A stretch of DNA of 34,821 nt from Lactobacillus jensenii DSM 20557 (lineage in GTDB: Bacteria > Bacillota > Bacilli > Lactobacillales > Lactobacillaceae), in the NCBI RefSeq assembly GCF_001436455.1, contig NZ_AYYU01000004.1, forward strand, positions 64,771-99,591. The letters run 5' to 3'. Below, piece by piece: positions 30,732 through 34,821 of the stretch. The number at the start of each line of letters is the position of its first letter. The first letter of the stretch is position 1. Under the pieces are notes generated by a model, which made no database searches, had not been told where the DNA came from, and saw nothing but the letters and a program-made list of their open reading frames with translations. The position numbers and the translations under genes were made by a program.

Positions 30732-31935
30732 CTGAAACCTCATTTCGTCTTTGATGAGTTAGTTTTAACTGATTACTCAACATAAATATAATGATAGATA
30801 TTATAACGATAAATGTACAAAAGATAAATAAAATTAAATAACTTGAATTATCAATAATTAAGGCGCCAATTAAAGGGCCAAAGGCTCTACCAGCTGATGT
30901 AACAGATTGGACTATTCCTTGGTAATATCCTTTTTCTGAGTCATCAGCACGGTCATTAACGTATGTTGAAACAGCTGGTAGACATAAAACTTCACCTGTA
31001 GTTAATAAGGCCATTGATATAGCAAAAATTGTCCATGAGCGTGCAAACAGCAATAATAAGAATGCACCAGCAAATAATGTGAAGCCTAAATATAACCGCC
31101 CTTTAAGATGTTCTGTGAGAAAATCATCAAAGTGGGTTAAAAATGGTTGAAAAATTACAATTAAAAGTGCATTTAAAGTCCATAGTAAAGAGTATGATTG
31201 AACTGATAAATTAATACTCAGCATATAAGTTGAAATGTTAGAATTCCATTGTTCATAAGCAATCCAAACACATAACACACAATTTAATATTGCCAAAATT
31301 TGATAAAATTGAGCCTTATTCATATGATTTTTAGCAACTTTGTTTAATTTAGTTTGATTATTATGACCATGGACTAAGTTTAGGCCATGATATTTTGTTA
31401 TTACAATTACTTCAAAACTTGTAAACATTAAAAAAGCTAAAATAAATAGGTAAGTTATACCAAACGGCAAAACAAAACCCACAATTAATGATCCAAAAAC
31501 CAAACCTAAATTTTGAGTAAAGTAAAGACAATTAAAAATATAACTAGGATTATGGCTCTTCATAAAAGTAGCGATAGAGTTAAGTGAAGTAACAAGGATG
31601 CCATTTCCAATTCCTAGTGTTAGTAGGAAAATCGCATAAAAAGGCCAACCATGCCAAAATATTAAGGCAAGCGAAGAAGCTGCAGCAATAAATACACCGC
31701 TAGCTATTGTTTGATAGGGATGCCAACGATCAAATAAAAAGCCGCCTAATAAATTTCCTAATAAAGTAAAAGCAGAGTTTAAAAAGAGAACAATCCCTGC
31801 CATTGTTAGACTTTCATGAAGATAAGTAGTCAAATATATTGTAGTTAATGGCCAAATAAAGCTAATGCCAGTATTTGCGATTAAACTTCCTAGGAGTAAA
31901 TATTGTAATTTAACAGGATCGATTCGTTTCTCCAA
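30718..31935 (-). CDS. MFS transporter (first of an overlapping paralogous pair)
   Basis: A 405-residue major facilitator with twelve predicted membrane segments and a short charged C-terminal tail. GGFLFDRWHPYQTIASG is the loop 2-3 motif, and GEVLCLPAVSTYVNDRADDSEKGYYQG after segment 10 mirrors its neighbour. The start is TTG at 31935, five bases after GAGGTG. Tandem duplication of one ancestral transporter is the simplest origin. The overlap and coupling raise the question whether the two proteins form a functional pair or differ in substrate. Upstream is the 75-residue RHH-like gene with a hairpin between. Confidence 0.85.
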   Translation of the reverse strand: MEKRIDPVKLQYLLLGSLIANTGISFIWPLTTIYLTTYLHESLTMAGIVLFLNSAFTLLGNLLGGFLFDRWHPYQTIASGVFIAAASSLALIFWHGWPFYAIFLLTLGIGNGILVTSLNSIATFMKSHNPSYIFNCLYFTQNLGLVFGSLIVGFVLPFGITYLFILAFLMFTSFEVIVITKYHGLNLVHGHNNQTKLNKVAKNHMNKAQFYQILAILNCVLCVWIAYEQWNSNISTYMLSINLSVQSYSLLWTLNALLIVIFQPFLTHFDDFLTEHLKGRLYLGFTLFAGAFLLLLFARSWTIFAISMALLTTGEVLCLPAVSTYVNDRADDSEKGYYQGIVQSVTSAGRAFGPLIGALIIDNSSYLILFIFCTFIVIISIIIFMLSNQLKLTHQRRNEVSDGTN

Positions 31936-31965
31936 AATTTCACCTCAATTTCTAAAAATCCATAA

Positions 31966-31993
31966 AAAAAACTGTCAATAAAGGCAGTTTAAT
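31966..31993 (-). terminator. Terminator or attenuator after the RHH-like gene
   Basis: AAACTG(c)C and G(a)CAGTTT pair across a six-base loop with one mismatch, followed by T8 on the - strand. The stem is weak, and only about 30 bases remain before the MFS start, so some readthrough into the MFS pair is likely. Confidence 0.6.
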
Positions 31994-32216
31994 CATTCAT
32001 CCAAGGACTATAGTTGCTTTGGAATAAGTCATTGATAAGTTTAGTGTCAGTTTCATTTTTTCTTTTTGCCTGACGAACTTCTTTTGAACTTAACTTATTA
32101 ACAATATAATATTTCAATGCTTTATTAGTCAAAGTATTAAAATCTACGTGCATCTTTTCGCAATAAGTTGATACTAAGCGTTCAGTTTCAGGGTCTAATT
32201 CTATCTTTTTCGTCAT
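31989..32216 (-). CDS. Small protein, ribbon-helix-helix/antitoxin-like
   Basis: A 75-residue soluble, charged protein: MTKKIELDPETERLVSTYCEKMHVDFNTLTNKALKYYIVNKL, then a basic linker and a C-terminal tail ending SPWMND. The first part (short strand, then two helices) fits a ribbon-helix-helix DNA-binding fold of the kind seen in antitoxins and copy-number regulators, but I cannot assign a family. No toxin gene lies next to it. Its promoter has an extended -10 (TGTTATAAT), and GGAG precedes the ATG by nine bases. It precedes the MFS pair and could regulate it; that is inference. Confidence 0.6.
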   Translation of the reverse strand: MTKKIELDPETERLVSTYCEKMHVDFNTLTNKALKYYIVNKLSSKEVRQAKRKNETDTKLINDLFQSNYSPWMND

Positions 32217-32322
32217 AAAGCCCCACTCCTTTTATTTTTTATTATAACATCAATCGTTTGAACCTGCCTTATGGCACTAGTAATGATAAAATTACAGTGT
32301 ATAAAATCTAGGAGTGATATAA

Positions 32323-33714
32323 ATGGAACAAAAACTAGTAAAGCTTCTTTTAAGGATGCGTGAGCGTGTCTTTTTCAGAGCAGCTCAAAGAACATTTGCT
32401 ATGATTATGCCTTTTGCTTTAATTGGGGCATTTTTTCAAATGTTCTCAAAAATCTTGTTAAGTCGTGATAGTTTATTTTTTAACATCTTAAATCTGAGCA
32501 AAGTATTTCCACAAATTGTTTTCCAAATAGCTCGCTTTATTAGTGGTGGAGTAATTTTCGCTATTTTTGGCCTTTTTGGTGTTTATGCTGCCTATTTTAT
32601 GGCCCTTTATACTGCCAGAATTTATAACAAAGATTCAAAACTTGCCGGAATTACGGCTATTATTGCGGTCTTTTTGATTAGAAGTCCAAATTTAAGTATG
32701 AATAATGGCTTTAGCGCCGTTGATTTGCAACTATTGTCGATTAAAAGGATGTTCACCACACTTTTTATCGGATATTTGGTTGGACAAGTATTTCGCTTCT
32801 TAGGGCAAGATCATGCTATAAAAAGAATTGAGCACGTTTTTGATATTAAGGATCGTGCTTTTGCGGCGGTAAAGCCAGTTGTTGCTTCTTTATTTATGGC
32901 GGTTGTAGTAGCGAGTTTTATTTATGTTTTACAGGTTAAAATTTTTAATTCAGATCTTGTTACTACAATTGCAGATAAGATTATTACTAGTAATAACTTG
33001 TTAATTAACGTTCCTTTAGTTTTATTAGCAATTTTTTTGCATTGGCTAGGAATCGGTACACCACTGGAACTAGCAATGTCGGGTCAAAATGGTGGTGCAG
33101 CAACTGCTAATTTTAATTATGCTTTGACTCATGGCTCTAGTTGGAACGTGCCCTTTAAATACTTAGGTTCAAACTTAGTGCAATCATATGGAACTTTGTC
33201 AGGTGCAGCTTTTACTGTTAGTTTGATTATTGCGATTTTGTTACTAGACCGTAATAAGCAAAATAAGTTAGTAGCAAAGGCCTCGATTTTTCCAGCACTG
33301 TTTGGGGTATTTAACGGCCTTTGGGTTGCCTTTCCAGTTTATTTGAATCCACTCTTAGTCTTGCCAGTCTTAGTTATTCCATTAGTTAATATTGTAATTT
33401 CTTCATTAGCAATTGCCTTACATTTAATTCCGGTTAGCGTTTATCCAGTCTTAGCTGGAACGCCAGGAGTATTAATTCCCTATATTGGAACTAACGGTTC
33501 ATGGCAAGCATTACTAATGACAATTATCTTAGTGATTTTGGATGTTTATATCATCATGCCGTTTTATAAAATAAATATGAATGTGCAAAAGCGAATTGCC
33601 GAAATTGATGCTTTGCAAGATAGCCGGGTAATCAGCTTTAAGGGACGGAAAAAGATTATCAAAGAGGAGCTAGGTAATAATGAAAAGACTTATGCAAAAA
33701 ATGCGACTAAATAA
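32323..33714 (+). CDS. PTS EIIC membrane component, lactose/cellobiose-type, stand-alone
   Basis: A 463-residue membrane protein with about ten hydrophobic segments. The N-terminal part RMRERVFFRAAQRTFAMIMPFALIGAFFQ and the central HWLGIGTPLELAMSGQNGG correspond to the EIIC fold of the lactose/cellobiose/chitobiose PTS family. The C-terminal tail is cytoplasmic. There is no EIIA or EIIB domain and no such gene nearby, so phosphate must come from a IIA/IIB encoded elsewhere, or the protein has another role. GGAGTG precedes the ATG. The next gene overlaps its end by 35 bases, so a secreted hydrolase and this permease are co-expressed. Confidence 0.78.
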   Translation: MEQKLVKLLLRMRERVFFRAAQRTFAMIMPFALIGAFFQMFSKILLSRDSLFFNILNLSKVFPQIVFQIARFISGGVIFAIFGLFGVYAAYFMALYTARIYNKDSKLAGITAIIAVFLIRSPNLSMNNGFSAVDLQLLSIKRMFTTLFIGYLVGQVFRFLGQDHAIKRIEHVFDIKDRAFAAVKPVVASLFMAVVVASFIYVLQVKIFNSDLVTTIADKIITSNNLLINVPLVLLAIFLHWLGIGTPLELAMSGQNGGAATANFNYALTHGSSWNVPFKYLGSNLVQSYGTLSGAAFTVSLIIAILLLDRNKQNKLVAKASIFPALFGVFNGLWVAFPVYLNPLLVLPVLVIPLVNIVISSLAIALHLIPVSVYPVLAGTPGVLIPYIGTNGSWQALLMTIILVILDVYIIMPFYKINMNVQKRIAEIDALQDSRVISFKGRKKIIKEELGNNEKTYAKNATK

Positions 33715-34561
33715 AGATTATTGCTGGATATTGTCTGCTCTAATAGTGGTAATAGCAACAGCTATTCCAACGATAATTTGGGTGAATTCAGCTAATAAAA
33801 TTCGAGCTCAGCGGCATAATTCTCAAGTGTCTCCAGTAATTATGGTGCCCGGCTCTAGTGCAACAACGGAACGTTTTAATCAATTAGTTAAATTACTAAA
33901 TCAAAAAACCGATCGTAAGCATAGTTTGTTAAAAGTAAATGTTGGTACGGATGGAAGCTTGACATATTCTGGCTCCATCAGCAAACAAGATCAGGAGCCA
34001 ATTATTGTAGTGGGATTTAAAAATAATCATGATGGCTATAGTAATATCAAAAAGCAAGCTAAATGGCTGAATATAGCCTTTAACGCCTTATCAAAGCAAT
34101 ACAAGTTTAATAATTTTAAGGCATTTGGACATTCCAATGGAGGCCTTATTTGGACTTATTGGTTAGAGCATTACTATAGTGAGTATTCAAGTATTATAAA
34201 TATTAAAGTTTTGATGACCCTAGGTAGTCCGTATAATTTTAGCGAAAGTAATATAAAAAATAAAACGCAAATGTTAACAGACTTTATTAAATATAAGTCT
34301 AAAATTCCTAAGAGCTTAACGGTTTATTCAATTTCTGGTGGAGAAAATTATGAGTCAGATGGTTTAGTTCCTGAAAATAGTGTGGAAGCGGCGAAATATG
34401 TCTTCCAAAAACAAGTTGCTCATTTTACGGCTATGACAGTTACAGGACTTGACGCACAGCATTCAAGTTTGCCACAAAATAAGCAAGTAGTTGAACTGAT
34501 TAAGCAATACGTCCTCCAAAAGGATAATCAGAATCGGAGAATGATTAGAAAAAGCAGATAG
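33680..34561 (+). CDS. DUF915-type alpha/beta hydrolase, membrane anchored or secreted
   Basis: A 293-residue protein with an N-terminal hydrophobic segment (about 14-35) and an extracellular alpha/beta-hydrolase domain. VIMVPGSSATTERFNQLV is the oxyanion-strand region; FGHSNGGL (Ser152) is the nucleophile elbow; DGLVPENS probably carries the catalytic Asp, and the last His is in DAQHSSLP. The pattern fits the DUF915 family of lactobacilli and relatives, whose substrate is unknown (esterase or lipase activity is usual for the fold). The ATG at 33680 lies inside the PTS gene. Confidence 0.8.
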   Translation: MKRLMQKMRLNKDYCWILSALIVVIATAIPTIIWVNSANKIRAQRHNSQVSPVIMVPGSSATTERFNQLVKLLNQKTDRKHSLLKVNVGTDGSLTYSGSISKQDQEPIIVVGFKNNHDGYSNIKKQAKWLNIAFNALSKQYKFNNFKAFGHSNGGLIWTYWLEHYYSEYSSIINIKVLMTLGSPYNFSESNIKNKTQMLTDFIKYKSKIPKSLTVYSISGGENYESDGLVPENSVEAAKYVFQKQVAHFTAMTVTGLDAQHSSLPQNKQVVELIKQYVLQKDNQNRRMIRKSR

Positions 34562-34572
34562 TTTGTGAAGAT

Positions 34573-34600
34573 AAAAAGATGGCTAAATAGCCATCTTTTT
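34573..34600 (+). terminator. Terminator after the DUF915 hydrolase gene
   Basis: AAAAAGATGGCTA-aa-TAGCCATCTTTTTT, a 13-bp stem with a two-base nominal loop and a T6 tail. Confidence 0.85.
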
Positions 34601-34649
34601 TATTTATTCACAAGAGCCAAAAAAATGTGGAAAAAGTTAAGCGTTTATC

Positions 34650-34677
34650 TTGCACCTTGTGGAAAAGATGCTATACT
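34650..34677 (+). promoter_or_regulatory. Promoter of the CIRCE-controlled gene
   Basis: TTGCAC (34650-34655) and TATACT (34672-34677) with a 16-base spacer. The element TGTGGAAAA occurs at 34626-34634 and again inside the spacer at 34658-34666. Confidence 0.65.
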
Positions 34678-34692
34678 AAAGATGATTAAAGA

Positions 34693-34719
34693 TTAGCACT
34701 CGATGAGTGAGAGTGCTAA
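34693..34719 (+). promoter_or_regulatory. CIRCE element (HrcA operator)
   Basis: TTAGCACTC-N9-GAGTGCTAA, a perfect CIRCE inverted repeat with the standard nine-base spacer, about 16 bases after the -10. HrcA binding here represses heat-shock genes such as groESL, dnaK or clp. The controlled gene continues beyond the window. Confidence 0.95.
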
Positions 34720-34760
34720 TAATTAATCTAATATATTGATACACAAGGGGTTGAAACTTT

Positions 34761-34802
34761 ATGACATATTTTGACAACGATTTTGATAACTTGAGACCGT
34801 AA
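34761..34802 (+). CDS. 13-codon ORF in the CIRCE leader (leader peptide or broken start)
   Basis: ATG ten bases after AAGGGG opens a frame reading MTYFDNDFDNLRP and then TAA. The asymmetric FDNDFDN start resembles N termini of some Clp ATPases, so it may be the start of a broken gene. Alternatively it is a leader peptide, and TAAGGATG at the window end is the ribosome binding site of the true gene. The window stops before this can be decided. Confidence 0.35.
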   Translation: MTYFDNDFDNLRP

Positions 34803-34821
34803 AATAGTTTGTGTAAGGATG

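Noticed and set aside
31989-32216. Complete toxin-antitoxin module
   Set aside because: The small RHH-like gene has no adjacent toxin-sized partner; both neighbours are transporter genes.

Overview
The window looks like chromosome of a low-GC lactic acid bacterium of the Lactobacillus johnsonii/gasseri/acidophilus group. The indicators are A/T-rich DNA, a tandem pair of deoxynucleoside kinases (the dAK/dGK arrangement described in L. acidophilus R-26), a malolactic enzyme, a dltXABCD operon, a CIRCE element, and strong GGAGG-type ribosome binding sites. I saw no phage, IS element, rRNA, tRNA or CRISPR array. It reads as core or near-core chromosome with several regulatory RNAs and operators in the gaps.

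Layout. 1-87: end of an unidentified + strand gene. 127-4039 (-): Lsa-like ABC-F ATPase, dGK/dAK-type kinase pair, nagB. 4138-11365 (-): nucleoside uptake locus with two permeases (NupQ, NupP), the ATPase NupO and three paralogous BMP-type lipoproteins. 11756-17715 (-): an orphan PhnD-type lipoprotein, a YdcF/DUF218 membrane protein, a CPA2 cation/proton antiporter, a P1B-4-type metal-efflux ATPase behind two PerR-box matches, and a CbpB-like CBS protein. 17815-18465: nearly 800 bp with no convincing protein gene but three tandem, homologous small RNA genes on the - strand. 18510-21130: divergent mleR-like LysR gene and mleS. 21220-28220 (+): two unknown membrane-associated genes, then dltX-A-B-C-D and a serine hydrolase joined to dltD at a run of ten A residues. 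28275-29264 (-): galE. 29394-29512 (+): a structured small RNA with its own promoter and terminator. 29547-32216 (-): two overlapping MFS paralogues and a small RHH-like protein. 32323-34561 (+): a stand-alone PTS EIIC overlapping a DUF915-type alpha/beta hydrolase. 34650-34821: promoter plus CIRCE for a heat-shock gene that continues outside the window, with a 13-codon ORF in its leader.

How it fits together. The left half is purine salvage (BMP/Nup uptake, then deoxynucleoside kinases) and amino-sugar use (nagB behind two GntR/NagR-type operators). The middle is ion and metal homeostasis: P1B-4 ATPase with PerR boxes, antiporter, and a putative c-di-AMP-binding CBS protein. The right half is malolactic metabolism and D-alanylation of teichoic acids, where DltX/A/B/C/D add D-alanine and the attached serine hydrolase resembles enzymes that remove it.

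The best candidate for an undescribed system is the sRNA triplet at 17815-18465. Each copy has a 5' hairpin, an unpaired CU-rich segment complementary to a Shine-Dalgarno-plus-AUG region, and an intrinsic terminator. All three share a -10 element, no recognisable -35, and upstream boxes at identical spacing. They resemble streptococcal csRNAs in design. Second is the isolated sRNA at 29394-29512; third is the A10 tract that could fuse DltD to a D-Ala-esterase-like hydrolase. All names rest on reading the sequence; no database search was run.
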